The notes under the pieces are model-generated. The model did not search any database. It saw nothing but the letters and a program-made list of their open reading frames with translations, and was not told the DNA's origin. A program made the position numbers and the translations under genes. DNA of 64,000 nucleotides from the NCBI GenBank assembly GCA_021018995.1, contig CM037584.1:173556317-173620316 (forward strand). The letters run 5' to 3'. This DNA is from Chloranthus sessilifolius. Its lineage: Eukaryota; Streptophyta; Magnoliopsida; Chloranthales; Chloranthaceae. Shown piece after piece: positions 44,475 to 56,806 of this stretch; position 1 is the stretch's first letter, and each line of letters starts with the position of its first letter.

Positions 44475-45614
44475 TATCATAAAAGGTATAATTTCAAATT
44501 TTCCAACTTAAAAGGGATGCATTGATGTGCATGCCAAACATTTAAGCAAACTAAGGATCCACAACTGTTTTCCATAAAGGTTGGATTTTTTTTGTAGGTA
44601 AAGAAACACAAACATGTACCGAAAAGCGTATGATGAAATATGTTGAATCTTCAAAGTAAAAAAGCAAAGTCCATTTATTATGGGTAGTATACAGAAAACG
44701 AAAATAAGATGGATCACAGAGTGGAACATCTAGTAATGAATTGGGGAGGAAAAAATATAAACATGATCAATCTCGGAGAACTTGTAATTCAAACATACAT
44801 AAAACAGCCGTTCTTATCAACGTAAAAAATTAGAACTCTAAGCTTCCTAAACCTTCTACAGTAAATAGACACGATGAATTCAAAAACACCTTGGGTGTGC
44901 CCAAAACTAAAACTCAGTCATAAAGCTATACCACCACCAATTTTTGGATATAGTGGGGGAATCCAAGTACCATTGGTGGCATAGCCTTGCAAATTATAGG
45001 ACACTATAGATCCGTAGAAGCTATTTGTTGGAAAGCAATAACGAGCAAGATTTTAAGCCTTAAACAAATGCATGGTAGGAAGTTTGAATCCTCAATTATG
45101 AAGATGGCAGAGGAATTAGTTACTCATCTCTTTTTCTCATTATGTGGCAGGGGAATTAGTTACTCATCTATTTTTTAAGGAGGGTACGCCATTTCCCCAT
45201 ATTTGGTATCATCTGGTCTATCCGAAGAAGGTTATGACTTTGATGGGGGACTTATTGATGCATCATTTGTAAGGTAAGGTGAAAAACTATATGGGGGTTA
45301 TTTTAACAACACTGGATACTACGAGACCTTTGAGAATATTTAAGAGGCTTCCATGAAGAGCATTTTTCAAGATATATATAATTCTATTATGAAATGGAGA
45401 TGTGGTAACAAAGGGTTTAAGGGAACCCATAATCTTCTTAGAATGTAATAGCATATTGTAGAAAGTAGTGTCCTAAAGAATTTCATAGCCAATTGGCAGT
45501 CGGAAGTCTTTGATAGAAGTTCTACCAGCAATTCAAGGATTTAAGGGATTGGAGGTCTTACAAAATTTGATAGTAAAGGGGAAAATGCCAAAGTTTTCTC
45601 AGTTCCAATTGGGA
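44475..45614. other. Spacer with possible terminal exon
   Basis: On the minus strand, after TAATTTGCAAG near 44986, one frame reads YATNGTWIPPLYPKIGGGIAL and stops near 44918; it looks protein-like but the acceptor is weak and no partner exon was found. 45180-45614 has interrupted plus-strand open stretches that run on at 52482 beyond the inserted LTR element. No family recognised. Confidence 0.3.
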
Positions 45615-45619
45615 TTAAG

Positions 45620-46094
45620 TGTTAGATCTATTGATGCAATCATCCAAAATAATTGTCCTAGAATCTAGGCGTATGATCAATCAAAACAAAATAAATCAAT
45701 AATCTATAAATTAATATATATGTGCGTACCTTGTCGCGTTTATCGTGGCCATTGATTCATGTCGCCGTTTTTCCTGCGAAAAGATAAAGGTGGCTCTACC
45801 TGTCTCTCTTGCTACACTCTCTTGATGGGAAAATGTCAAAAGGTTTGTGTGTAGTGAGCGGGAGACATTCACCTATATATAGTATGAAAAGTCATGCCCT
45901 GTTTAGAATACCATCTATCAAGGTATTCTAATAGGAATAAGTATCACATGTAAATCAGGAAACCCTAAAGTTTCCTTCAATTCCCGATAATGACTTTTAT
46001 TATTTCAAACAACTGCAATCCATAGTTTTATAAAATCCTAGTGTGTATGGGCCACACAAAATAAGAATTTTTAGATTCCATAAAAATTCCAACA
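45620..46094 (-). repeat. 3' LTR of the non-coding LTR element
   Basis: 475 bp; TGTTGGAATTTTTATGG start on minus, TG...CA termini. Confidence 0.85.
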
Positions 46095-46559
46095 GTCTCC
46101 CACTTGTCCACACACGGACTATGATTTTAAAAACAACTCCCACTGGATTAGACAACCAAAACGAGTATACTCTGAAAACAAAAATTATTTGAAATAACTT
46201 GGGCATTCCCAAAATCACTCAAATTTAATGAAAATATAGGAGTGAATCATGAATGCACATAGTATACCATTTTCTGATATCGATACTACGACAGTTCCAT
46301 AGTCACAAAACTATAATTAACAACAAATTTGAGAGATGATAACTAATTTAACATATGAACTAAATGCACAACCAAAGTGTACAAACCCATAATGTCCCGC
46401 TCTATATTCGTCGTATGTTGTTCTAACATTCATAAAACTCTGGCTTGTGAAATACTTCACCTGATCCTTAGAACAAGAAGTTATTCACGTGGTGCCTAAT
46501 CACGTTCAACTCTGAGCAAATTCAAAAGAGCACCAATACTCAGTATAAGAAAAATTAAA

Positions 46560-46885
46560 GTAAAATCTTATTGACTCACTCACCAAGGTGTGCCACCCAA
46601 AAATTATAAAAATTTTCATCCTCAATTTGTGAAAAACTCCACCCAAAATAAAAAATTTCTATTGGCTCACTCACCAAGGTGTGTCACCAAAATTGTGAAA
46701 AACTTCACCCTCAATTTGTGAAAAACTCCACTAAAATATAATTTTTCTGTTGGCTCACTCATCTAGGTGTGCCACCCAAATTATGAAAAAGGTCACCCTC
46801 AATTTGTGGAAAACTCTACCCAAAATAAAATTGTAAAAAAATTTCACCTGATTTTGTGAAAAACTCCACCCAGAATATACATGTA
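46560..46885. repeat. Degenerate tandem repeat inside the LTR element
   Basis: Three to four units of roughly 100 bp built from CTCACTCACCAAGGTGTG, ATTGTGAAAAACTTCACC and CTCAATTTGTGAAAAACTCC. Confidence 0.7.
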
Positions 46886-49071
46886 TATATAAGGCAAATA
46901 TTTTAAGATGCATCGATAATAATTGTAATTTAGAAGTGAGATAACTCTCACTCAAAATGTAAAGCCTGAGACTTTATCAATTCCTTATGGTGACAATCGT
47001 GATGTAATAATAAAATCATATAACCATTAAATAATAAATCTTGTTCAAAATATATTGTCAATTTTAAAAGAAAATTTTCATAATAAATTATGATAAAATA
47101 TAAACGGAGATCCCAACTCCATAAAAATTTACAAATATATTCCATTAATAAATAGTTCTATCGGTATATCTACTATTTAATATTACAAAATTATGTCACC
47201 AACCATAAAATTCACCAAGGATATAGACATGATAACATGTCACCCAAAAGTCTAAAAGACCAATGTCCACAAAAGACTCCAAAAATGACTATAAGCCATT
47301 AATATCCACCAAGGAAAAAATAATTAATTTCCACCAAGGATAAAACAATTCGAATTAGGGGTATGAACGAATTGACTAGAGTGTTTTATCTTGTGCACTT
47401 AATCCACTCTTTGAGTATAGATAATGTGCAACATCCAGCATCACCTTTCGACAGAAATTGAGTGTACAACCTATCCTCCCCCATAGCGTAAAAAAAATGC
47501 ACGAAGACGTAATCGCTTATATTTCTGATTTGATCACAATGATTCACTACCTTTGGGTAAGAGAATTATCATTCTCTCTCCTTTACACTTACGACTATTC
47601 TACTCATCCCATTTATACAAAATTAATGAATCACCTTTGGACAGAATCAATAACTTCATGCAAATCAGTGCATAAGGTGATCTTAATGAGATAAAATCTC
47701 AAGACCCAAGAAACAACAACCTCCATAGAATGATCACCTTTGGGCAGATCCAATCCTATTTCAATTATAGTCTCTCGAACGACTATTTTAGTGGTCTTTC
47801 TTAACCCCATTGGAAAGACCTAGACCTGATATGTCTAGCCTCAAGAGTTTAAGCAACTCACTGTAAAGTGTATGTGTGTAACTTATAGGTAGTCAAAAGT
47901 GTCATAAAATAATATTTTAAATAAATTTGTGATGATAAAATTTAGCCATAGATCTATGAGCTTGCACACACATACACTTAGGTCATAGGATCAAACCAAA
48001 GATCCAAAAGCACATGTAACACCAATATACTAGACATATCATTTGGTCACCCAAATATTTTATTCTATTATATACAGTTAATAATCGTTGCCAATAATAA
48101 AACCAAACCATTATAAGCCCACAATCATATTCTTTTCAATAATCAAGCCCAAAACAAGATTTGATCCACTAGGAAAACATACACTATTATAAGGCCCACA
48201 ACCACAATGTTCAAAAATTTAAGATTGGCAATCCCTTTAAGACAACCACATGTCTTTATTGGAGTAAGGTTTTTAAATTTTGAAAGAGCCCCAAAAAGCT
48301 TGAGATCCGTGAAATTATAGCTAAATCTAATTCATGTTGTGGGTAAGTGCCAAAAATTAATAACAATCATGAAAAATATTATATAAGTATCAGTCTTGGT
48401 GCTAGAGCATAACCTCCAATACACAACCCTATGTCTCGTCACAAACCCAACTTAAATCAATTGTGTAAATGATTAACTTGGGATTCGTCCCACCAACAAA
48501 ACCAAGGCATAAAATGCCCGTGAATAAATATATATACATATCATTAAGTATTAATGACTTACATATTCATAATATTAGTGGTTAGTCCATATATATCAGT
48601 AAGTCGTCTTTTAGTTAAGAATCACCAAATTTAGTAGTCTATACACCAAGGTAGTCAAACCCAATATACCCATGCTTTAATTTCACAGACATTTTATGTT
48701 ATATAAATAAATAAGATATCCTTGGTCATCAATAAGAGATGGCCAATCCGTAATTTGATGTTAAAAGAAGAGCATTTCCATGACCTCGACAAAGTACAAA
48801 ATCCAATGGAAGATTATATACATCTCATACAGTAAGAGAAGATAAAAAAGTGTGGAAGAAGAAGTTGACTAATCTGAATCCCGCCTGAACGAATAAACTT
48901 CGGGCGCGGAGTCACATATTTCCAGCTTCCTAAAAGTTTCACTATGCACATATTTAGAGAAGCTCACAAACCATATATATGCACCATATTTTAGCTAGAA
49001 TTAGTAATATTTAGTCGCAAACAGGAAATACAGTAGATCAAATTAAGAGAAAGCTCCACCCACAGAAATAA

Positions 49072-51584
49072 TGTGACAGCCCAGATTTCGGCACCCCAAA
49101 ACTCGTGCCATCAGCACGATCATCTTGACCGTGCCACTTAGCTAAGCACGGAACACTGGTATATCAAGCATGCAATAGAATAATAAACGAAATTTCAGAA
49201 TTTAAATCTATACTAAGCAACTCTCCAAAAGACAGTTCTACCTTCATGCCTCTGCATGAATGGAGAACCGATCCGAACCATCGATGATAGCAATCATCAC
49301 GGATGGTTCGTCCCAAAAGAATAATCCCAACTCCTTATATACATGGTTTAAACAAAATCAAAGCTTGACATACCAAGCCGTACAAAACTCTCTCAAAAAG
49401 CCCTCAAAGTGGCACAACGGAGTCCTCTAGAAGAAGTCCTCAGGAAGTGGCTCCAACTCTTCACGCCGTGCAAGGTCACCGACTCACCGGTCGGCGTCTC
49501 CAAGCCTCGGCGGTACTAGTAGTGGGCCTGCGGTGAGCTACATCCTAGCTCAATAGGGAACAAACACAGTTGAACATATAAATTATTACTCACATATATT
49601 CCATGATATGTCATGCATGATGTGTCTATGCAGTTATTGCTGAAAACCGTTAACAAGCATTCCATTACTGTTGATTACTTATGTTTTCATTTACTCATGA
49701 ATGATGCTGAAAAGGCCTAAAGCAAAACTTAAACTTTCAACTTAAGTAATTCCCGAGCAATATAGCATCGAGCCCCGATGAGATACCCTTCATCGTCATC
49801 TATATAGACACTTTTAACGTATTCCCTGGGAATACAAATATAGTACCCAAGCCCCTTTTCCCTGGGGATTGGTGGCGGGGTTTCACTTATCTCAATTCAA
49901 CACCCCTGGGGTGTGCTTACTGTGTATGGATAAGCCTCCGCACTGGCCTACGGTTTCGCCGCCGTATCGGTCACGGATATCCTGCCGTGTCAGTCGTGGA
50001 TATCCCGCCACGTCGGTGGGGTACCCTATCAAACCTCAAATACCAAAAATATCGGTGCCTTACATATAGTTATTCACCGTGTAAGTGTGCTATCTTATAT
50101 CAGTTAGGCCCTATCAATCATGATTCAATCCTGGATACATCCCTGGGATGTATCCATTCACTTGCATCACACCTGATGCTCTCATCTCTTTACTTCTTCA
50201 TCCCCTGGGGATGGCTCATTATAATTACTCTTATGGATGTCACACGCACATACACTTTTCATAATTCTTAAGCAATAAAACATTTGAATTGAATTCTATA
50301 TCACTACATACATGCTCTTGTAAAATAAAGTACATGTTCAAGGTGTTCCCTACCTCAAGTCTTCATTTGATCATTGCACCAAGGTCCCACGTGGCTCCTT
50401 GTGCACTAGTTCACACGTACCACCTATGGTACCACATAACAGGTGAAACACATCACAAAGGGTGCAACAAAGAAGGTCTAAGACCCTCCAAGAATCTTAA
50501 AGTCAAACTCAAAGGTCAACATAAATTATCTCAGTCGATTAATCGAACTCCAAAATCGATTAATCGAATCTGATTCGATTAATCGATTCCAAAAATCGAT
50601 TAATCGAAAGTCAATATCGATTAATCGATTTTCAAATCGATTAATCGAGATTCTCATTCGATTAATCGAATTCTAATTCGATTAATCGAAATTCTCTGTT
50701 CAGCCAAGTCGATTCTCAATTCGAGTAATCGAGTTCCTAAAATCGATTAATCGATCCCAAATCGATTAATCGAAAATTGAAATCGATTAATCGAAATCCC
50801 ATTTCGATTAGTCGATTTTCCCAAATCATTTCCTCCAGCCCCCCCTTGGGTCCACTGGAGGTTCCCAGTCGATTAATCGATACCCAAATCGATTAATCAA
50901 AATCCAAAGTCGATTAATCGAACTACAATTCGATTAATCGAAGTCAAATCTCGACTTTTCAACTTCACGGCCAATTTCGATTAATGAAACCCAATTTCGA
51001 TTAATCGAATTGTCGATTCAACCATTTTTTCGTCTTTTCCACACTTTTTCCTCTATTTTTCTAAACCATCATCCTATGATTTAAACCATTTTCAACTACA
51101 ATTTAGCCTCTACGATCTATGCATTTTATTCACAAAAATTTACCTTGAATAAATCTCAAATTGATTTCAAATCGAGCGGTTGGAAGGCTAGGGTTCCAGC
51201 TTTGCTTCTAGCGGATCCCTCGCGTCGAATCCGACGTTTCTTGCTCGAATCTCCCTTCTTCAACTAGCATTTACTCCTTGTATAAATCACTCTCTTTACT
51301 CTTCTCTCTCTCTTCTTTACTTCTCTCTCAACCACCAAACTCTTGATTTTAGGGCTATTAAACCCTTTTATCTCCCCCCCTAGCTTGTGTGTTGAGCACA
51401 TGCACCTCAGTAGGTGTATGTGACTTTAGATTTTTAACACACACCACATGGCTACACAACCCATCACATCACATTCACTCATCACACTCTACACTAACTA
51501 TCGAACTCCTAATTGGTCAAACCTGTGACCGATCAGGCACGGATCCCGAGGTCATAGTTTAGCGTGATTTTTCGAGCTATTACA
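49072..51584 (-). mobile_element. Solo LTR, Gypsy-type, nested in the non-coding LTR element
   Basis: 2513 bp. On minus it starts TGTAATAGCTCG and ends ATCTGGGCTGTCACA. Exact 5-bp TSD AATAA (49067-49071, 51585-51589). No coding. About 570 bp from its 5' end it carries the CGATTAATCG cluster. Confidence 0.85.
50525..51025. repeat. Cluster of about 19 CGATTAATCG palindromes
   Basis: By eye, some 15 exact copies of CGATTAATCG and 4 one-base variants in 500 bp, separated by linkers of mostly 6-20 bp that are themselves rich in AAATC and GAATTC words. The spacing is irregular, so it is not a simple tandem repeat. Confidence 0.85.
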
Positions 51585-51946
51585 AATAACATAGCCCAAG
51601 TTCCACAGAAATAGGAAAAATAATATCAATCAACAAAACATCACGGAACCCTCAAATCTCGACCAAAGAGCATAAATGTTCCATAATGATTTTGTACCAA
51701 ACCCAGTCCATTCCCTCACAAAACAACATCCATAAATAGTGAACAAAAATCGAGATCCACGAAACAAGGGTTTTAGCCAAAAATAAGAGGTAGGAAGAAA
51801 AATCGATAAATTCCTTCAAAACTCAAACAAAGCCCATAAAACTTATAGACATGAAATCTATAATAATAATTTAAAAAAAAAAAAAAAATTCAAACTATAT
51901 TAGATGCAAATATATTTTAATGTTTTGATCAATCATTGGCCAATCC

Positions 51947-51960
51947 AGACTCTGATACCA
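51947..51960 (-). promoter_or_regulatory. Primer-binding site of the non-coding LTR element
   Basis: The minus strand reads TGGTATCAGAGTCT, initiator tRNA-Met type, two bases from the LTR. Confidence 0.7.
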
Positions 51961-51962
51961 AT

Positions 51963-52052
51963 TGTTGAATCTATTGATCCGACCACCCAAAATAATTGCT
52001 CTAGGATCTAGGCTTATAATCAACAAAACAAAATAACCAAATAATCTATAAA

Positions 52053-52104
<52 letters not shown>

Positions 52105-52476
52105 CGTACCTTGTCACGCTGATCGTGGTCGTTGATTCATGTCGCCGCTTTTCCTGTGAAAAGATAGAGGTGGCTCTACCCGCCTCTCTTGCTACACTCT
52201 CTTGATGGGAAGATGTCAAAAGGCTTGTGTGTAGTGAGCGGGGGACGTCCACCTATATATATAGTATGAAGAGTCATGACCTATTTAGAATACTGTCCAT
52301 CAAGGTATTCTAATAGGAATAAGAATCACATGTAAATCAAAAAATCCTGAAGTTTCCTTCAATTTCTAATAATGCCCTTTATTATTTCAAACAACTGCAA
52401 TCCATGATTTTATGAAATCCTAGTGTGTGTGAGCTACACAAAATAAGAATTTTGAGATTCCATAAAAATTCCAACA
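51963..52476 (-). repeat. 5' LTR of the non-coding LTR element
   Basis: 514 bp partner of 45620-46094. It is longer mainly because of a (TA)n expansion at 52056-52101, where the left LTR has only a short TA run. Confidence 0.85.
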
Positions 52477-52741
52477 TTAAGGACTTCAATGATGTTATTG
52501 AAAGTTGAACCATTGAAATTTGAAATGAAATTTTAGAATAAAGTCATTGAAACCAATCAATTTTTTGTGAGCTACATTCTTTCTTAAACAAAATTATTGA
52601 ATCGCGGAGCAAAAAAAATTAAAAAATTATCCTTCAAAATTACTATAATAACTAATTCACAACCAAGGTTTTGAATTTCCTACGCAATTTTCGTTACTAA
52701 TTATCACATAATCAAAGCTTCTGAAATTCCAACAAGCAAAA

Positions 52742-52985
52742 CCCTTAAAATGAATTACTTATAACGAACCCCATTTCCTTCTCGACGTTGGCCTGTTTCT
52801 CATCAGGAAAAGTTTCTGCTTCTTTTTCTTCTTCAAATGTGCTTAAAAGATTCACTTCTTCCTTTGCTCCTTGTTCAAGAGAGAGAGAGAGAGCTGATGA
52901 TCTTTTTAGTCATCTTCAATCTCTCCAGTTATGTCACTGAACTGCGATTAACAAGTTCCTAAAAAAAGGATAAGGTTATTTTTAT
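52742..52985 (-). other. Acidic coding-like fragment, possible exon or pseudogene
   Basis: On minus, after TTGTTAATCGCAG, one frame reads FSDITGEIEDD to a stop. Beyond a (CT)n run another frame reads EQGAKEEVNLLSTFEEEKEA and on to GFVISNSF. The acidic Lys/Glu-rich composition suggests former coding sequence broken at the (CT)n run. No family recognised. Confidence 0.28.
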
Positions 52986-53480
52986 CTTTTTATTAAAAAA
53001 TTAAACTTATCGTTGAATTGTCCAATGATAAGTTTACAAAAAGATGTGGTATGTTCATTTTTTAGTAAAAATTAGAAACTTATCAATGAATTGTCCATTG
53101 ATAAGTTTAAAAAAGACAAGGGCATTTTCTTTATTTTAGTAAAAGTCTGAAACTTATCGATAAACAATCCATCAACAAGTTTCAAAAAATAAGGATATTT
53201 TCGTCATTTTAATAAAAGTCGGAAATTATCGAAAAAAGATAACGGTATTTTTGTCATTTTAGTAAATATTCGAAACCTATCAATGAATTGTCCATGATAA
53301 GTTTACAAAAAGATAAGGGCATTTTTGTCATTTTAGTAAAACTTTGAAACTTATCTATGAATTGTCTATCAATAAGTTTATATAATATTTTTTTAATAAA
53401 ATTCAAACTTAATCATTTGATCGTCCAACGACAAGTTAGTAAAAAGTAAAATTATCGTTGAATGGTCCATCGATAAGTTC
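52970..53480. repeat. Degenerate tandem repeat with AACTTATC...GATAAGTT palindromes
   Basis: About seven units of roughly 70-80 bp. Each contains AAACTTATCGATGAATTGTCC and its near-complement, followed by GGGCATTTTTGTCATTTTAGTAA-like linkers. Confidence 0.75.
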
Positions 53481-53959
53481 ATAAAGCATTATTTAAAATA
53501 AATAAAAGTATGTAAGCCCACCGGCTCTATGTTTGTTCATAACATGATTAATTAAGGCATGCTACATGTGCTTCACTATACCATGATTACTTAAGGCATG
53601 CTACACATGCTGCTTTCTTTTCATTGGCACTCGCCACGCTTAGAACTACAGCTAAAAGCCTGACCTTCATGGATTCATATATCATCCTGTCAAGTTTCCT
53701 AATCATATCGAGATGATTTAAATTAAAGGAAACATCTATTGGGTTAAGTTTCCTTTGTTTCCCGAGTTAATCATCATACAAAGGAAAATTGCAGGTATTT
53801 CATGGTTGTGCAGGTCTCCTAAAAAAGCTATCCAATCTACTACAATATTATGTAGTCTAGAAAATCCATGTTTCATAAACAAAGCGTCCACTACTTAACT
53901 AAAACTGCATAGGTATGCTACTTTTTTGTTGGTACAGGACACTTAAGGGCTTATGTACA

Positions 53960-54500
53960 TAATTTTATATTGGGGTCTGAATGATACATATATGATTTTT
54001 GTTGGAGTCTGATGGTACATATATGGTTTTCGTTGAAGTCTGATGGTACATATATGGTCTGCCTAATGGTTCTCAGGTACATATGATTGTCTTAACAGGT
54101 TTTAGCTCTAAATAATTGTTGTTGTTTATGTTGTTCTCAACTGATTTTCTTAACAAGTTTTACTACATATATGATTTTTCTTGGGGTATGATGGTACATA
54201 TATGGTTTTCGTTTGGGGTCTGATGGTACATATATGGTCTATCTGAATGGTTCTTAGGTGAATATGACTGTCTTAACATATTTTAGTATATTATTTTTCT
54301 TGTTTCTGTTGTTCTCAACTGGTTTTCTTAACAGGTTTTAGTACATATATGGTTTGTATAAATGGTTCTCAGCTGAATATGATTGTCTTAACAGGTTTTG
54401 CAATGAGATGTTTGTTGTTCTCAATTGTGTAAAATTTTCTAAACAGATTATAATATATAATTTTTGTTGTTCTCAGTAGAATATATAGCTTTTTTTTCTT
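53960..54500. repeat. Degenerate tandem repeat (GGTACATATATGG units)
   Basis: Repeated words TCTGATGGTACATATATGG, GGTTCTCAGCTGAATATG and TTGTTCTCAACTGGTTTTC recur in the same order about three times, directly upstream of the zinc-finger ORF. Confidence 0.7.
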
Positions 54501-54637
54501 CAACTAAATATATTCTCGATTGAATATAAACTCATTTTATTATCATGATCTCTCATATAACAGCTAATATACGCCCCTTTTGTTAGTATACTATGAATGC
54601 TAATTTTAGAAAATATTTTTTATTATGAAAACAGATT

Positions 54638-55012
54638 ATGGATATTTGCTTTGGTTGTGGTGAGAGTGGACATTGGATCAAGGAATGTCCTAAAAGGAAG
54701 GATGTTAAAATTGGTAGCACTTATGGTTATGATAAGCCACCTAAGATTCTCGCGTCCCGCACATCCAAGAACCCCGAAAGAAAATTTCTCAGATGCTATA
54801 CATGTAAGTATTTTAAATGGGTCGATAGTGCATCAAGTAATGCAAAACATGATATTTATGTCAATGCGATGGCTACACCGAGCAAAGACATGGGTTTTCT
54901 CAAAAGTTCTACGGGTACAATAGAATTAAAGTTTAAGTTGACGGTGGAGATCAAAGAACTTTCAAAAAAATTAGAGGTAATTGCAACCCTCAGTAGAGGT
55001 GAAGGAGAATAG
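54638..55012 (+). CDS. CCHC zinc-knuckle plus GRF-like zinc-finger ORF
   Basis: 124 codons from ATG to TAG. Residues 4-17 are a CCHC knuckle (CFGCGESGHWIKEC). About residues 38-64 resemble a GRF finger: RTSKNPERKFLRCYTCKYFKW.D, with the R-F-x-C...C-x-x-F-x-W core but a shortened spacing and few of the later ligands. The C-terminal third is a Lys/Glu-rich helix. A good acceptor (TATTATGAAAACAG) lies 3 bases before the ATG, so it may be an internal exon. CCHC-GRF pairs occur in topoisomerase 3-alpha tails and in transposon-linked plant proteins; I cannot choose. No promoter seen; it may be a pseudogene fragment. Confidence 0.5.
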   Translation: MDICFGCGESGHWIKECPKRKDVKIGSTYGYDKPPKILASRTSKNPERKFLRCYTCKYFKWVDSASSNAKHDIYVNAMATPSKDMGFLKSSTGTIELKFKLTVEIKELSKKLEVIATLSRGEGE

Positions 55013-55162
55013 GTGATTGCATTCCTTGATGAACTTCAACACCTAATTTCGATCGACGAAATCAAGGTTTCAGACGTATTTTTTGTTGTATGAGATTTTT
55101 CGCTACTAAAAACTAAGATTTTGTGTTCTATATAGCCATCAAAGTTTTTTTAATATTAAACA

Positions 55163-55455
55163 GATCTGCATCCATTAAATATAGAAGGATTTGACTTCTA
55201 TTGGAGGAAGATTTGTTTTATCAAGATCAAGCAGATCTGCATCCATTAAATATAGAAGGATATTAACTTTCACGATTTCTTATTGGATGAAGATCTGCTT
55301 TTTCAAGATCAAGCAGATCTGCATCTATTAAATATAGGATAAATGTTGACTTTCACGATTTCCTATTAGATGAAGATCTGCCTTTTCAAGATCAAGTAGA
55401 TCTGCATCTATTAAATATAATATAAATGTTGACTTTCACGATTTCCTATTGGATG
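55163..55455. repeat. Tandem repeat, about 70-84 bp units
   Basis: Three and a half copies of AGATCTGCATC(C/T)ATTAAATATA followed by TTTCACGATTTCCTATTGGA and CTTTTTCAAGATCAAG. Confidence 0.8.
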
Positions 55456-55854
55456 AAAATCTGCTTACAGATTGGTTCAATCTGTTGCAATATTGGCATT
55501 AGTAGCAATATCATAAATATGGTATTTATAAAGGTTATAAATAATATAAAAGTTGGCGCCAACTTACCTTTTTGCATATAGCTGGGAACGTGTTTTGTAA
55601 TCAAAGTTCTAAATGACATAAATCTGTAAATTGTATTCGACCATAAGGGTAAGACGGTCTTTCTGTCATTCTCTTAACGCCGGTCTTACAATCTCTAACA
55701 ATCAAAGCTAGTGAACTCAACGGAAGGGGTCATATGTAAATTAAACTTCAGTCAAAGGGGCGGAGAATAAATATGAAAAAGACCGGGGGTGAGTGGAATT
55801 TCGTAATAACATAAGGAGCTAAATGCAAAAATCGCAAAAAAAAATAAAAGAAAA

Positions 55855-55964
55855 TAGAGATATCGGTCGATACTGATACTGATACCCATTTATATCGACA
55901 CTGATAAGTATCAGTTGGCCGAAAAATCGATGCGTATTGGTATCGGCCAATATTTGTTACCTTG
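55855..55964. mobile_element. hAT-type MITE, CGATAC-word subfamily (copy G, one end)
   Basis: The right end, read on the minus strand, is CAAGGTAACAAATATTGGCC; the interior is CGATAC words. No left terminus or TSD found, so probably truncated. Confidence 0.5.
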
Positions 55965-56008
55965 CTTCATAATAGGATTTGTTTTTGGCCCATTTATTAA
56001 CATAGAAC

Positions 56009-56345
56009 ATGAAGCCATCTTTCAAGCACCATGTCTATGTCCTCTTATTTTTTCCTCTCTCTAGCTATCATCATCATCACCAACAACCATCACTGCTCTC
56101 TCTCTCTGGCTATCATCATCATCACCACCAACCATTGCCTCGTCTCCTCTATTTCATCATCCCCACCATGGCCTTGTCCCTTTTATTTGTACTCAGGCTT
56201 TGTGATACCAAAACACAAATTTGAGTGCCACGTGAATATGTATGAAGTCTTTATTTCTTTTTATAATTATTTTAATCGGAGTTGGGGGTTCTCATCTTTT
56301 TTATTAGAAAGGCAAAATGATCTCAAACCGAAGAATTTATGAGGG
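56009..56345. other. Spacer with (ATC)n and a short duplication
   Basis: CTATCATCATCATCACC occurs twice about 47 bp apart with flanking CTCTCTCT. Open frames here are by-products of the repeat. Confidence 0.4.
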
Positions 56346-56353
56346 ACAATTAA

Positions 56354-56801
56354 TGGCTACTGACCGACATTTAAACACCAAATGGTGTTTAAATGATCTT
56401 ACACCATTAAAACATTACTTTTTGTCTCGCACCATTAAAGTGTGATTTATCGTTATGTTGGTACATGTCTATGATCAATTTAAATTGTTCAAGTGGTAAT
56501 CCATCATTGAAATATGTCTCAGCCAATGAAGCATGTCGATAAATGGATGTGAACTATCTGATTGACGAAGTTTAGTATAAGCCACTAAAACTAAAAACAA
56601 CAGTTAATATTATAGTCAACAACTCGGATGGTTTAAATCTCACTAAAACCCCATTTTTTGGCATGTTGCGCACTTTAATCTCTGATCTATCACTTTGATG
56701 TTACGGATCATCCACATCTCAAACCATTGCTGGTGTAAGAACGTAACTAAACATCTTAAACACCATTTTCGTGTTTAAATGACGATTAAGAGAGGCGGTC
56801 C
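56354..56801. mobile_element. MITE, GGGACCG / CATTTAAACACC family, uninterrupted copy
   Basis: About 450 bp, reverse orientation to the split copy at 31470-36235 and alignable along its whole length. One end has the hairpin CATTTAAACACCAAATGGTG. TSD not determined. A further, shorter copy surrounds 60576-60978. Confidence 0.65.
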
Positions 56802-56806
56802 CATTC

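Larger units (their letters stand above)
45620..52476 (-). mobile_element. Non-coding LTR retrotransposon (Copia-like ends), split by a solo LTR
   Basis: LTRs at both ends, exact 5-bp TSD TTAAG (45615-45619, 52477-52481), minus strand. The purine tract AAGTGGGAGAC beside the 3' LTR start TGTTGGAA resembles Angela/TAR-type Copia elements. After removing the solo LTR at 49072-51584, about 3.3 kb of internal DNA remains and I see no gag or pol in it, so it looks like a large non-autonomous (LARD-like) derivative. LTR divergence of roughly 10% suggests middle age. Confidence 0.8.

Noticed and set aside
50525-51025. CRISPR-like array from regularly repeated CGATTAATCG
   Set aside because: Repeats are only 10 bp, spacers vary from a few to tens of bases, and the setting is a plant LTR.
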